In this document: one piece after another, positions 1-11,897 of the stretch | Layout of the letters: every line of letters begins with the position of its first letter | How positions within the stretch are numbered: the first letter of the stretch is position 1 | Assembly (NCBI GenBank): GCA_003415625.1 | Contig: PYIU01000001.1 | Location: forward strand, 8,186,210-8,250,209 | From: Aquanectria penicillioides | Taxonomy: Eukaryota; Ascomycota; Sordariomycetes; Hypocreales; Nectriaceae | Direction: 5' to 3' | DNA: 64,000 nucleotides | The notes under the pieces: generated by a model | What the model was told of the DNA's origin: nothing | What the model saw: only the letters and a program-made list of their open reading frames with translations | The model's database searches: none | Made by a program: the position numbers and the translations under genes

Positions 1-192
1 TAGGCCATTTTACACTCGAAGCCGTGCTGGGTGTGCCACTTGCAGGCAGCGCCGTATTCGATGCGATGAGAAGCGACCTTTCTGGTAAGCAGAGTTCTTC
101 ATTCATACAAATATCCGTTGCCTGCGCGGCTGCATGTCTTGGCCCTTGTCTCACTTTACTAACCACCCCACTCATAGCTCAAACTGTGTTGA

Positions 193-2031
193 CAGAAAGA
201 AGACCTGTTACTATGGGCCCCCGACCTTCCGCTGCGCGACCGTCGGGCTCAACAAGCACGACCCGGCGAGCAAACGCCATGGTCCCTTCAAAGCGAGCAG
301 TCCCAGCCATCCTCATCTATTTCTCAGCAAGAGGCCACGTCCTCGGCGATATCCCTATCAACCGGAGCTTCTACCGCATGGCAATCGGCTCCTTGGGATA
401 CTTTTGATCCGTTTGAAGCTATGCCTCTACAGATGCCACTCAAGTCAAAGGAGCTTCTTCGCTACTGTGAGAGAAATCTTCAACGACACTGCTCAATCAT
501 ACGTCATATCCCTAACCATGATGAAACAGTTTTTCAAGCAGATTATGGGTTTGATGCCATGTCAAAGGAGCTGATGAAAAATTGGTTAGACATGACCCCC
601 TAGGTTAGAGCTGATGGACTGACTTCAAGCCCTAGTGCTCTGACCACATTTCACAACCCCTATGCTCTCCGAAATGTCCTGCTCATCGCTGGGATGCACT
701 ACGAGATGAATACAGGTGATCGCTATGGCTTTGAGGCCACCTTCCTTCATCACAAGATTGAGACTATTCGTATGGTAAAAAAATGGATTGGCGACAGTTC
801 GCAACTAACTACCGTTGCGCTCTGTGCTAAGAACATTACTACATTATGTTTCACAGAGGTACCCTTAAACAGAGTCGCGTGATATCCGTGCCATGGCTAA
901 CTGTTTTTTTTTGTTAGTGTTACCTTGGCAATCTTACATTAGCAAAGGCGCATCTTGCAGGGCTCATCCTGTACATCGAACAGAAATGGGCCACTGAGCA
1001 GTGCTCAAGAACAGAAGATACAACTGACGTGGAACTTACCAATCGCTATCTCATTCTGTAAGGCATTCGTAAGCTTTGGTGCCAAACGAGCCAAGATGTG
1101 CTAATTAATCCTCAAACATGTTAGAGCATACAACGTTGTCTATTGCATCAACAGGTGCATCCATGGTTCTCGAACCTTCAAAGAATCACAAAAGTCTGGC
1201 CACAGTCTGAATCCCAAAGAATCAGCGGCGCCTAATAATAAGACAACGCAAGAAGCAGACGCAAACGAACTGCGTCTCAAGGCAGTTTGCATGCTTCCCT
1301 TTTTTTTTAATGCGATCGAACTGGGCAAAGGCTACCAGTATATAGACATACGCCCAATGCTCATATGTCTTGACGAAATCACCAGGATGATTGACCTGAG
1401 GGAGACTGGCTCTGTTTCTCATGGAGATAGCGACGGCCCTCATACACTGTGGAACATTCACCGGCGGTCGAGGCTTCTCTTTGCTGTGGTTTATGCTCAC
1501 ATACACTCCATCTCTGATAAATCTCAAGATGAGACTTCAAGTAATCGAAAACTTGTATCTTCTTGGAGCGGGTTTTGCATTGCTGGAGGCATGTACATGA
1601 GTCACGTTCTGGGGATTTGGGCCCAAGACTCCGTTGTTGAAGGCCAAATTTTCTATCACCTGCTTTATATCCTAAAACAAGATCTACAAAGCAGTCTTGC
1701 TGACCTAACGGGAGATTGCAAGGTCGCCCAAGACCTATGGCTATGGAAAGCGTTCATAGGAACGTTTTTATTATCCCGCTCCCAGCAATTGGCCCGCGAC
1801 ATACGGTTTCAGGCAATGTTGATAGAATTTGCTAACAATCTCCGTAAATGGACAAAGGTGACAGGTATCTGTCACTGGACCAAGGTTGCAGAATGTCTAA
1901 CAAATATTGTTTGGCCTACTAGCATCTGGCATCGTGAGATATCTAAGTCTCTATGGAGTAAGATAATAATGGCCCGGATACAGTCAAGCTCGGGTTCATG
2001 CTTCGAGGGAACATGGCGCAACTCAAGATAA
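193..2031 (+). pseudogene. Fungal transcription-factor-like protein (Fungal_trans_2 type), in-frame stop
   Basis: The reading frame is continuous from about 193 to 858, then joins exons 918-1057 and 1125-2031. Both introns (859-917 and 1058-1124) are GT-AG with CTAAC or CTAAT branch points and keep the frame. The product resembles the large fungal family annotated as fungal-specific transcription factor or tachykinin family: an early WDTFDPFEAMP-type motif, a middle region around HNPYALRNVLLIAG, and a C-terminal part with WLWKAF and IVWP. A TAG at 601-603 interrupts the first exon, yet coding continues in the same frame on the other side, so a single nonsense change (for example CAG to TAG) is likely. 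The 5' end is unclear: a donor at 85 and an acceptor at 195 suggest another upstream exon, but frame and start do not resolve and no zinc cluster is evident. The family is moderately certain; loss of function is an inference. Confidence 0.55.
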
Positions 2032-4000
2032 GGTGGTTGATGGGCATCAGAAATGTAGCGGAAATAGAAAACGGCAGTGTACCGTGAGAACGCTCTCTGG
2101 CCAGTAGTTGATGTCAACAATTGCAATGAGACAGGCGGCACCGGACACATACGGGCTCAGCGCAGCTACTAGAATATAATCAAATAGGGGTCCTGGTCTT
2201 AAAACCATAGAAGCGATATCCATAAATTACCTCTAATACCTTGTGAAATCTTAAAGCTAACCCCGATTATCCATCCCCAGGAGCTATCACAGTGGCATAT
2301 TCTAGAGCATAGAATTGTCTATTGAGACCCACAAAGTCTCAAAACTATTGGTTTTAGATACATTCTGGACCACTGTTGCATACCTTTTGAAGGGCTTTTT
2401 CGCATTCGTTGCTCATGCCTCACTAGTAGTAGGTTTGAGACAGATACCTCGATCCACAACTTCGATGTGGCACCTACTACACTGTCGCTTTCAAGCTTCA
2501 TTATAAGAATACCTAATACAACCGTAGCCTGAGCTTTAAAATAAGTGTACTAGGTTAGAATGGCCTCGATTGGACTTGAGAATTTATACTCCGAGAGCAT
2601 ACATTGTTACATCGGCTTATTTGAACGGAACTATTATTCCGATGTTCTTATTCTTTTGTGCCACGTCACAAAGAATAGGGGTGCATGACTAATATGTACC
2701 CTATTCTTGTTCAGCTACGTCTGTATATACACCATTGTGGCTGGGAGTTGTTTTGGCAACTGATGGGAAGATTCTTTCATTCCGTATACACGAGCATACA
2801 AGTCAAGGAAACCCTGATAAACCTCGTTTTCACCGGCTACAGTTAACCAGGTCTCAGTAACATCCCATAAGATTCTGCCTCGTCTGACCAACTTGGTTAG
2901 CCAGGCCATATAGCTTCGCTGGAGATGTAATTTTAGCCTGGTATCAGCAGCCGTCAACATGCCCTGGAATCTAGAGGGGGTAAGCTGACATACGTATCAT
3001 TGGTGTGAGAGCAATATTTCCTAAGCTTATCGCCAATCCTACCAAACCTTACGACCGTAATGTGTCGCTGGTGCGGTCTGTGATGCTGATTTAAATACGA
3101 GGATTGGGTGGCTGCGACTGAGCCAACCATTCGCTTTGGCACCCACTTTTATCATACACACTTGCAGCTTATCACACCCACCAAGACATGTCTTAGCCAC
3201 AAAATTTAGTCCTATATTAAGATGACCAGCGTCGTTAAGAATGTCAAGAGTGTTCGGGGTCTCATATGGCTTTAAACCAGTCAACTAGATTACACTAACC
3301 CTTTTGGAAATTTAATAATCGGCTTATCATTATGACTCTGATTCTAAGTGGGATTATGTTCAACCTTTGCTCTCACTATATATTGTGTTCTGCTCTATGC
3401 CTCATTCAAGTTGATCTATCATGTACCGTGTATGCAATGCCACATCGTATAACCTTAATGCAAGCTTAGTTTCTGCCTTGAGTTTATCGACAAGCATATT
3501 TACACAGCATTATCACAAACCAATGAGAGACAAGCGAAGACAGTCGACTAAACTACACTGGAAAGCGTACGGTGGCGGGCATGTTGAAAAAGCCACGGCG
3601 TAATGCCGGACGAAGCCTTGGCCCGACGATTATGTCTCATCACCGCATAGACGAGGATAGTAGCGATACATGTGGTGGGGGCATTTTTGGCAGAAGCATT
3701 CCATCGTTTTCCATTGAACCTGTACGCCATACATGAGCGGTAAGTATGTCCTCATTTGTCTTACCCACGTCATTTTCATGCTAGACGACGTTGAAACTTC
3801 TTGGCAAACTCTACGGATTGGATGTGACTACTGTAAACTCAACAAATTGACGCGCAATCGTGCCGCAGCCTCCAAGCACTCATTGAACTTTGTTTCTGGT
3901 ACTTCGTTATTCATAGTAACATAGTAACCAACAAATGTGGCATGTGAAGACGTTTTAGTGATGCAAATGGGTGATGACATGATAAGTAACCATCCCGAAG
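2032..4000. other. Intergenic region with an unassigned small reading frame
   Basis: No gene could be modelled with confidence. The minus strand carries stretches that look protein-like around 3284-2715, including LNFVAKTCLGGCDKLQ and WLTKLVRRGRILWDVTE, in two frames that do not join through a credible intron. They may be remains of one decayed gene. I do not recognise the family. Confidence 0.35.
2671..2708. repeat. Imperfect palindrome, 38 bp
   Basis: AAGAATAGGG at 2671-2680 is mirrored as CCCTATTCTT ending at 2708. The arms continue inward with mainly A/G differences. It could be a hairpin or the remnant end of a small repeat element. No gene is adjacent. Confidence 0.5.
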
Positions 4001-4001
4001 G

Positions 4002-4011
4002 AGTATATAAG
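4002..4011 (+). promoter_or_regulatory. TATA-like box before the O-methyltransferase
   Basis: GTATATAAGG lies about 220 bp upstream of the ATG at 4229. The leader between them has no conflicting long frame. The assignment is by position and motif only. Confidence 0.4.
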
Positions 4012-4228
4012 GCTGGCTTTGTCCCTCTGTGATCGGTTTGAATTCATTACCCATCTAAATCAAAGATTGAGGTTAGAGAAGCTGTTTCATTGGTTGTCTG
4101 GTACTCTCACCATTCTCTTTTCGAATATTATTATCCACCTTTGTTCACTCAACATCCATTACGTTTAGAAGGCGGAATTATTTAGCAACAAACCCTCAAG
4201 CCTATCCAAGCTGGTATCATCGACCAAC

Positions 4229-5432
4229 ATGCAGAATACAGACAGAGACGCTGCGATTGAGCATGCCACACGGATCAAGCATCTTGTTCATGATCCGGAC
4301 AGCTTCCTCACTGAGCTCATAGTGCAGCAGCAGCAATACTACTGCATAGGATGGCTCTGCCACTTTGATGTCTTCTCTTGCATCCCGCTACCCCCTGATG
4401 CATTAGACTATGATAAAGTCGCAACAAGAGCTCATGTACCCGTGTCGTTGCTACGGTCAGTAGCCCGCATGGCTATGACCTCGGGCCTGCTGAGCGAGAC
4501 AAAGGATGGCAAGCTTTCCCACAACTCACTTTCGGTACCCTTTGTTGAGAATGTTCACTTGCGGACGTTGCTGCTGTATATGTTCAATCACGCAGTCCCG
4601 ATTATGAGTGGACTCGCCAAAGCAACTGACAAATGGGGAGATACAAAGGCGCCAAATGAAACAGCCTACAATCTAGTTCATGAGACTGACCTACCATATT
4701 TTCAACACCTCAAGTCTCGGCCTGACCTCAGTGTTGAATTTGACGCCTACATGAAGAGCAAGGCTATGTCAAATACCAAATCGAGCGCCCATCATTTGTT
4801 GGACGTTTTCGATTGGAAATCGCTTGGAGAGGGAACTGTGGTCGATGTAAGTAAAAAAGACAGTTGGTGTATAGCATTTTAACACTAAACAGGTCGGCGG
4901 TAGTAGTGGTGCTATTGCCATCATGATTGCCACGGTATATCCAAAGCTCAAATTCGTCGTCCAAGACCTCCCAGGTCCCATTGCAGGTGCCAGATCTCAA
5001 GTGGAGAAACTTTCAGGAGACATCGGAGGCAGGATCAAGGTCATGGAGTACGACTTTTTCACTGTGCAGCCAATACTAGGAGCTGATGTCTATATTTTGC
5101 GAACTATCATCCACGACTGGCCAGATGCTGAGGCTGTTAAGATCCTACAAGGTATTGTGAAGGCCATGAAAACTACAAGCCGGATTTTGATTATGGATAT
5201 GGTGTTGCCGAAGCCTGGGTCGGAACCGGTAACCTTCGAGGCGGCTTTGCGACAGAAAGACATCAATATGATCCAAGTCTTCAATGCTAAGGAGCGCGAG
5301 CTTGATGAATGGAGAGTCCTTCTGACTCAGGCTGACCCTCGCCTAAGCATCCACGCTATCAGTCGACCTGCAGGAAGTGAGCTTTCAATCATCGAGGTGA
5401 AGCTAGTAGGTCTCAATGGCAGCACTATTTAA
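4229..5432 (+). CDS. SAM-dependent O-methyltransferase (Methyltransf_2, sterigmatocystin OMT-like)
   Basis: Two exons, 4229-4846 and 4893-5432, with a 46 bp GT-AG intron, give 385 residues. This is normal for fungal class II O-methyltransferases that methylate hydroxyl groups of polyketides and other aromatics. The N-terminal part is the helical winged-helix dimerisation region. The SAM-binding motif DVGGSSG is at residues 206-212, split by the intron. The catalytic histidine is H280 in IIHDWPD. The C-terminal NAKERELDEWRVLL is typical of the family. The gene is convergent with the MFS transporter 385 bp downstream. No polyketide synthase or NRPS is in the window, so the substrate cannot be inferred. 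The coding sequence looks intact. Confidence 0.9.
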
Positions 5433-5817
5433 TGCCACGCTATATTGAGCTCTTTCACCAAGTTGGGTTATCCATCTTTCGGGCGGATCTAGGTCTACAA
5501 TTCATTGGTCAACTAGTAACGAATACTGGAACTAGCAAATTTCTCCCCCCATTATTGATCCTTGTTACTTGCGTGAGCTGCATCTCTCTAGGCTGCTGAA
5601 TGGTCTCCACATCAATGTGACTATCGGGTTAATCCGAAAGGGGGGTTCATAATGCTCAAGATATGAGCGTCAAATGACTTGATACATGAGAGGTATTCGC
5701 CGGAATGTTTAACTGCAGCATGAATATAAATTCTGGGCACTTAAATGAATATCAACTCATTTCCATTTCTAATTCTAAAACTATCTCCCGCAATGACCAT
5801 ATGAAGTCCATGTCGAT

Positions 5818-7562
5818 TTATACCACGTCTATATCTATAATCTTTTGAAATTTGGTTTTGCTGCTCCTTTCTTTAATCTGCTTTCCAGGTCTAATCAACC
5901 ACACCCAGAAAATAATCTCCAAGATAATAAGGCCCAGAATAGTTGGCTGAAGGACGGAAACACCAATACGAGAAGCTATGGCTCCGATGATGAACGGGAA
6001 AATGGTGCCGCCGACGCCACCTATTGCAATAGCAAAACCAATGGCGCTCACATGCATCCTCTTGGGAAGTAATTTTGTGGCCATCATTATTCCGCCCGGA
6101 TACATCGGTCCAAGAAAGAAGCCGAGAAGACTGACAGACACAGCTGAAACTGGAAAATTCGGTATCAACCAGAGAGCAAGCTGGACTCCAACACAGATGC
6201 CTAAATAGACGAGTGTGCATATTCCTATGCCGTATCTTTCGTTGACGAAGCCAAGAATCGCTCTTCCGAGGGCCATGCCCAGCCAAAACCCGGATACGGA
6301 CAATCCGGAGGCATACGGTGATGCGTTCCGGACGCGCAACATATACGTGACTGTCCAACCACCGATGGCAGCTAATCTCCAAAGTCAGCTACTTTGGGAG
6401 TTGAGAACATATGAATTCAGTGAAGTGCATACTCATGACCCCGGTATCAATAAAGAAGAATAATGCAATGATCCATGCGACCCTGCTCCTAATTGCCGCT
6501 CTCACTCCAGAACGTGGCGATTCTCTTGTATTTGGCGAGTGTGAGGCTCTATATGAAGGTCCATCATGTCTCCAGAAGCAAGCCACAAGGCCACATAGCT
6601 CTAAAACAGACAATCCAATCTAAATAAAATTCAGAATTAGTGGGAAACCACCAGCGTAGCAGGGACCCATACCATGATGTAGTAAAACGTATACCAGGGG
6701 AGCCCGGCTCCAGAAATCATGGTAGTAGCAATGAGCGGGGCGCAAAGAGCCCCGACAGAATAGAATGCGGTCAAAAATCCTTGTACGGCACTGGCTTTCT
6801 CCATTCCTCCAACCCAGGCTGGAAAGCACGCGTCGGTAAGACCATTTCCAAATCCGCTAAAGGCATTTCCGATGATAAGGACAGGAAATGGAGGATGGGC
6901 AGCGAGCATGGCAAACGTAATAACGTGGCATATTGGCGCCAAAATAGCCACCCCACGCCGGCCCCATCTCATGTGTATCCGAGAGCACGTAAATGCTGCT
7001 ATTGAGTAGCCCGAGAACGGCGTAAGAAATACGAGCGAGATCGTGGTGTAATCAAGCTTATAGTAAGTCTCAATCTAGACTGGCGTGAGCTATGGCTGGT
7101 GTGACCACTAAGAAAGAAGAGATCTTACAGAAGGGATCAACGCCTACATAACTGTTAGTGATGGCTCAAGCAAATCAGGCAATAGGGTGTTCATACGCCA
7201 ACTACAGCATCACTCATACCAGCCACTAAAAACGATAGAAATGCAAATATAAGTCTTCCTATATTGTCGCTCGGCTTGATCCATGTTGCGGTGGTTTCCT
7301 GCACAGTGTGAGATGCGTCGGAGAGTTGTTCCTCATCCCACTGAGGGCATCGATCTTGGATGAGAGGTTGTGCGGGAACTCCGCTAGCTTTGGGGTTGAA
7401 CAACTCAAATTGATGTTCCATCGTCCCAGGGGCTCGAGCATGACTGGCTTCGAAATGAGATTCTGTGTTAATTGTGTTGCCCATGATTTTTATTACAGGG
7501 TTGGCGTGAACCGATGTCGTTTGCTGGGGGAAAAGCGGGCACGCAGGATTCAATCTGCCCAC
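5818..7562 (-). CDS. MFS transporter, BSC6-like family
   Basis: Five exons on the minus strand: 7562-7197, a 15-base microexon 7143-7129, 7074-6673, 6619-6433 and 6371-5818. All introns are GT-AG (53-61 bp and similar), all phases agree, and the sum is 507 residues. The sequence follows the fungal family annotated as similar to bypass-of-stop-codon protein 6. Recognisable stretches are IETYYKLDYTTISLVFLTPF, GFGNGLTDACFPAWVGGM and AIGGWTVTYMLRVR. About 10-12 hydrophobic segments fit a major facilitator fold in a membrane; the substrate is unknown. Translation could also start at the second methionine at 7484, because residues 1-26 look unlike the family. It ends 385 bp from the convergent O-methyltransferase, which might share a function, but this is only proximity. 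Confidence 0.88.
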
Positions 7563-8557
7563 CCCTTGTGTTGAGGATCCAAATCAAACTACCATCCTTA
7601 GTAATTTTGCTCTGCTCCTGTTATTTCGACGGCCTTGGAGTTTAACGTACTAAAAAGGCTTGAAATACTCTCTCTATGCTGCTTGAACTACAAATTCATT
7701 GGTACTAACATAGTTAGGCAGGCTGAAGGGTTTCTTTTAATAGAAGAAAAGGAAGAAAAAGAAGAAAATTCACATCGACGCCCACTCATTGTAGCAGGAA
7801 TATGTCGCTGCCCTTTTGTAATAAGCGAAAACAAGTTGACTTGGGACTGAGGTCGGCGACATCCTGAACCCAGCTTCAAAGAATCGCCGACCAGAAAATG
7901 GCGGTAGCATTCACGAAAGTACCTCAAAACCACTAGAGCATGTGACATAAGCGGGCTGAGGCGTATCCTTCTTTTGCCAGGGTAGCTCAGGCGGTTGGTG
8001 TGGTGTTGAAGCGAGTTGATCGTCAAAACGCTAGCCCTCCCTGCCCCCATTACGGAATGCCCGATGAGACGTCGCCGACCATGTCCCAATACGGCGACTC
8101 CGAGCACCTTCATGCTGGAATCGATTGAACGTTGCACCAAAACCTTTGGTAAGACGACCTTGACATTTCCATTCTGTCGGGACACTAGTTATATGCACGT
8201 ATGCCGCCGATGGAAAAGTACTTTGGCAGCACACTCGCGACCGTGATGAGTACATACATAAGGGGATAGTCGGCCATCTTGCAACCTTCCAAAATACTAC
8301 CTACTAACCTGCCCATCGTGGTCCTTATCCACCCGTGCGCTGCAAGTCTTATCTTATCTTGCCGCCACAGTAATACTTGGCGGCCCAATCATATCCACCA
8401 TAGTATGCATTGCTATATAACAGATTAAATAGCGATGATATGATCGAATAATATGTTGACACAGCCGGTACTATGTGTAAATCTTTTTTTGAGACATACT
8501 TAGGGTATAAATAGTTTACTTTATATAATCTAGAGAGTTCAGAAAGTCCATGTTTCC
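7563..8557. other. Intergenic, no supported gene
   Basis: One long open stretch on the minus strand (8185-7688) has no protein-like features I recognise and ends in repetitive serine/phenylalanine codons that come from a purine-rich tract near 7741-7770. I see no convincing gene here. Confidence 0.5.
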
Positions 8558-9659
8558 TTAAATAGACTCAGTGTGTATCATTGGTCTCTTCTCACTTCGA
8601 TCCTCCTCTGGACTCTCGTACATTCCCTTCTCGTCAGTATTAATTGTCTCCTTCATACCACCAATCTCAAACTGGAGAATTATTCTGCAGATTGCGGTCG
8701 AGGCACAGTATCTGCCCACAATTATTGCAGCATCTCCGATTCCAATAAACAGGATACTGGAAAGCAGCAGCGTTGCGATGACAATGTGGGCAACGCCACC
8801 GACATAGGTGAGCCAAGCCATAAATATAAACAAGTAGGATTCCTTCTGGGGCTCAATTCTGACCTCAGAGTGCTGGCGACACGGTTGTAGCGCACGACCA
8901 AGGATGTGCGCATATTTCTTTCCCTTGCCCTGCATTGTCGGCTCCCCTCGAATGATCCGAAAGCGAAGGAAGACGGCAATAGTACCGAAGAAATAGACAA
9001 TAATGGCCGTTAAATGCCAGAAGGCTGGAAGGAATTGAGTCGCTGGAGCAATACTGCTGACCGTGGCAATGCAGAGCTGCCAGTTTGCAAGAGCAACATT
9101 GACGATGCAAGCACAAGCAATGATGTACTGCAGAGCACTAACCGCAATGGCAGACGCATTTGACATCCTCGGCAATCTAATTGACTCGCCGGTCTTTTCA
9201 AGTAGTTGAGGTAGATCCTTATAGTCAAATGTGCGTATTTGACCAATGGCAGGGGTTCCGATTGACAGCAAAAAGGCCAACAAGGGCCGTTGTAGTGACA
9301 ACAATCCCAGTTCGATGGTACTGGAACCGAGCAATGATATCAATGAAGGCAGAACGCCAAGGAGAACAGTTGATCCGGCCACTGAAGAGAAAGTCAGCCA
9401 TGATCGGATCGAACTACCAATAGGCAGTGTTAGAGTTGCAATTCATACTGGAGGCTTGCCAAGAATTTGGCATATTTTCCAATAGACAATCAACAACCAC
9501 ACCTGCGATGCAGTTCTTCGGCCACCCCACTCCGGCGCACTGCGAGCTGGTTCCATTTAGGTAGTCATCAATTTTGTCCTGACACTCGCTTGCTAGAATT
9601 CGTGCTATTCCATTCCTATACGAGGGAAACCAGTTTTCGAAGGCGGATGAGGATGCCAT
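8558..9659 (-). CDS. Fungal integral membrane protein of unknown function
   Basis: Two exons, 9659-9449 and 9381-8558, with a 67 bp GT-AG intron, give 344 residues. The intron splits the methionine codon at residue 71. The first 70 residues are soluble and cysteine-containing (QCAGVGWPKNC). Hydrophobic segments follow at about 72-92, 100-120, 145-168, 180-200 and 255-290. The C-terminal tail is charged and acidic. The arrangement (short N-terminus, then MAGSTVLLGVLPSLISLLGS, then a loop with IRTFDY) matches an uncharacterised membrane protein family I recall from Fusarium and relatives. No transport or receptor motif is visible, so no function is proposed. The coding sequence is intact. Confidence 0.8.
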
Positions 9660-10559
9660 GATGGTCAGGTTGTTGTTGATGGTGGTTTTCGATAAAAACA
9701 AATGCTGGCCCTGCCACAGAGTTTCGCATGGAAAATTCGACAACCAAGACAGACAAAGCAACAAATTGCGTCTGACAGTCATTTTATACCGTGACTTGGA
9801 ATGAGCATCCGTCCGTAAGCACTGCTGGAGAATCCACCACTCAATGATCATGTATGGGGGCAGTATCTGACCAATGGCTGAAACGGAAAGGGAAACGCTA
9901 GCACTGTTATGGATGAATATACGAAGCCAGCGATAACTCGAATAACCCGAATGGCTATCCATGATAAAAAGACCCACAAAACATGGGTGGGCTGAAGGCT
10001 GAAGGATTGCACCCCTGGTAGAACCCTACAGGGTTGCGACAGTTATTGCGACATTCAGACGACCATCGTTGGGGGCTGGTTTTTTTTTTTTTGGCAGGTT
10101 GACTATACAAAAACGTCAATATGACCCACTCTCTTGCGCAAAATTACCTGCTGGGTGCTGACTGTATGCTGCTTGGTGTCAAGGAAGACTGGTCTGGGTG
10201 TAGCGAGAGCCTGCAAACTGACCCAAGACATCCCGTTGTCGACAACTCCGGCCATGACATCAACGTCACCAAGGTGGGGCAGGCTTCTGCTTAGATTGAG
10301 TCTTCCGTAACTTCGTCTTCACTAGCCACATTAAACTCAAGCTTTTATCCGAAGATTCAGAAGAGAATGTTGGATTCATGCTACCTTTAGCCGTGCCTGG
10401 AGAACATGGGAATGATCTCCTCTATCTTTGGCTGTCGTTCAGCACAACTAAAACTCACAAGCATATCCTATAAACGTTGGAGATTATAATACAAGAATCC
10501 TAGATTTAGAGAAATGAACCCTGCTCACTTGGCTCCAAGGGAGTTATGTTATCTCGATC
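9660..10559. other. Intergenic, no supported gene
   Basis: This 900 bp stretch lies upstream of the membrane protein and downstream of the LPMO gene. It contains a T-homopolymer near 10080-10092. No frame with protein-like features was found beyond the neighbours' untranslated regions. Confidence 0.5.
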
Positions 10560-11897
10560 CTAAGCGTACTGAAAGTGGGCCCTGCGGTTCTTCCTGTCAC
10601 GACGTCTCAAGGCCGAACATGCTCCCTTAGCACTAGGAGTAGGGGTGCTAGAAAAAATGGCATTGCTACTGGAGGGGCTGGTACTGTAGGAGGTAGAACT
10701 GGTGCGAGTGGCGGTAGTGGAGGTGCTGGTAGACGAGGAAGCAACGGCGGCGGACTCGGCTTCGCTGAAGATATCGGTCTGCGCATCTGAAGGTGAGATG
10801 TAAGATCAGCAAATTGCCTCTCAGCGTCGCTCAATAGCACCAAATCAACACTCACTTTTCATGTAGCCCATGCGCGACGAGTAGGTGGGAACCTGCTGTC
10901 CTTGGGTCCACTCGACGTTGTTTCCGGACTTCTGGAAAGCCCCGATCATCTGCTTAGGACCAACGACGCCAGGTCCAGGGACCAGACTGGGAATCTTGGG
11001 GGTCTTGCCGCCGTTGGTGTTGATGATGCGGCACTTGTGGGCGGCCATGTACATGTTCTGCAAGCCGAATCCATCGGGCACCCAACTACATTCCATAGTT
11101 AGTTACATTGAGTGGACAAAAGATGAGCCGGTCAAGGTGGTCAAAACTAACCCAGTGACGCAGATGCACAATTCGCACGCCGCGAGATCAGGGATCTCGT
11201 AGGTTGCGAGACGCTCGAAGGGAGTCTCTCCAGCAATCGACATGACAACGAGGTTTTCCATGGTGACGTCCCAAATGTTGTCGACATAGGCGATGGCAAT
11301 GGCAGTTCCGGCAGCAGTTGACTTGTTGGCAGCGTGCATGTTGGGCGAGTTAAGACCACCCGAGGAGCTGACAAGCCCCTGGGCCACAACCTCGGGGTTG
11401 GTCACAGAATACGGGATGGGACGCTCATTCTCCTCCTTGCCGTCGGCGTAGAAGCCGGTCGAGTCTTGCCAGTTGGCCCAGGGAACAGAGATCTGAGAGT
11501 TGGCTTGGATTTCCCAAACGCCAGTCGGCTCGGCGAGATGGCAGTTGCGGCCCTTGGATAGAAACCTATGGAGTTCTATCTTAGCGGTGAATTCTTTCTT
11601 TCGTACCGGGTCAATAATGACGCGGGGTTGTCGACTTACCAGCTATCAAACTCAAGGTTGTAGAGAGGATCGAAAACGACGTGGCTATCGTCGGTAAAGT
11701 TTGTAAGAGGTCCCTTGTAAGAGTTCTATGCAACTTTTAGTTTTTTACTCACTTGATACAGTGCTGTCAGCACGGGAACGACATTGACATACCTCGGGAC
11801 AAAACATGCCATCAGTATAGGCTGCAAGGTGCGCAGCCGCCAGAGGCAGTGCAATAGCGGCTGTCAACAGCGTATTGAGAGAGAATGATTGTGTCAT
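10560..11897 (-). CDS. Secreted AA14-like copper lytic polysaccharide monooxygenase
   Basis: Five exons (11897-11793, 11725-11640, 11565-11152, 11085-10856, 10786-10560) joined by four GT-AG introns of 66-74 bp give 353 residues with consistent phases. A signal peptide of 22 residues would expose H23 as the mature N-terminus, the hallmark of the copper histidine brace. A second conserved histidine is H141 in NSPNMH. TMENLVVMSIAGETPFERLA, CICVTG and GPKQMIGAF follow the pattern I associate with AA14 and AA14-like proteins, which oxidatively cleave xylan on cellulose. After the catalytic domain comes a Ser/Thr-rich linker (about 290-330) and a basic tail with RRRDRKNRR. Secretion is predicted. 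The family call is from recalled sequence pattern; enzymatic activity is not shown by sequence alone. Confidence 0.78.

Noticed and set aside
1..84. A minus-strand peptide (about 25 residues with two cysteines) reading toward the window edge, possibly the end of a secreted protein.
   Set aside because: Too short, no start or intron can be verified, and the plus strand also has a usable frame.
7970..8040. A stretch with a tRNA-like D-arm (GGTAGCTCAGGCGG).
   Set aside because: No matching acceptor stem, anticodon arm or T-arm could be found.
7688..8185. A 165-residue open frame on the minus strand.
   Set aside because: Composition is irregular, it ends in codons from a purine-rich tract and has no recognisable domain.
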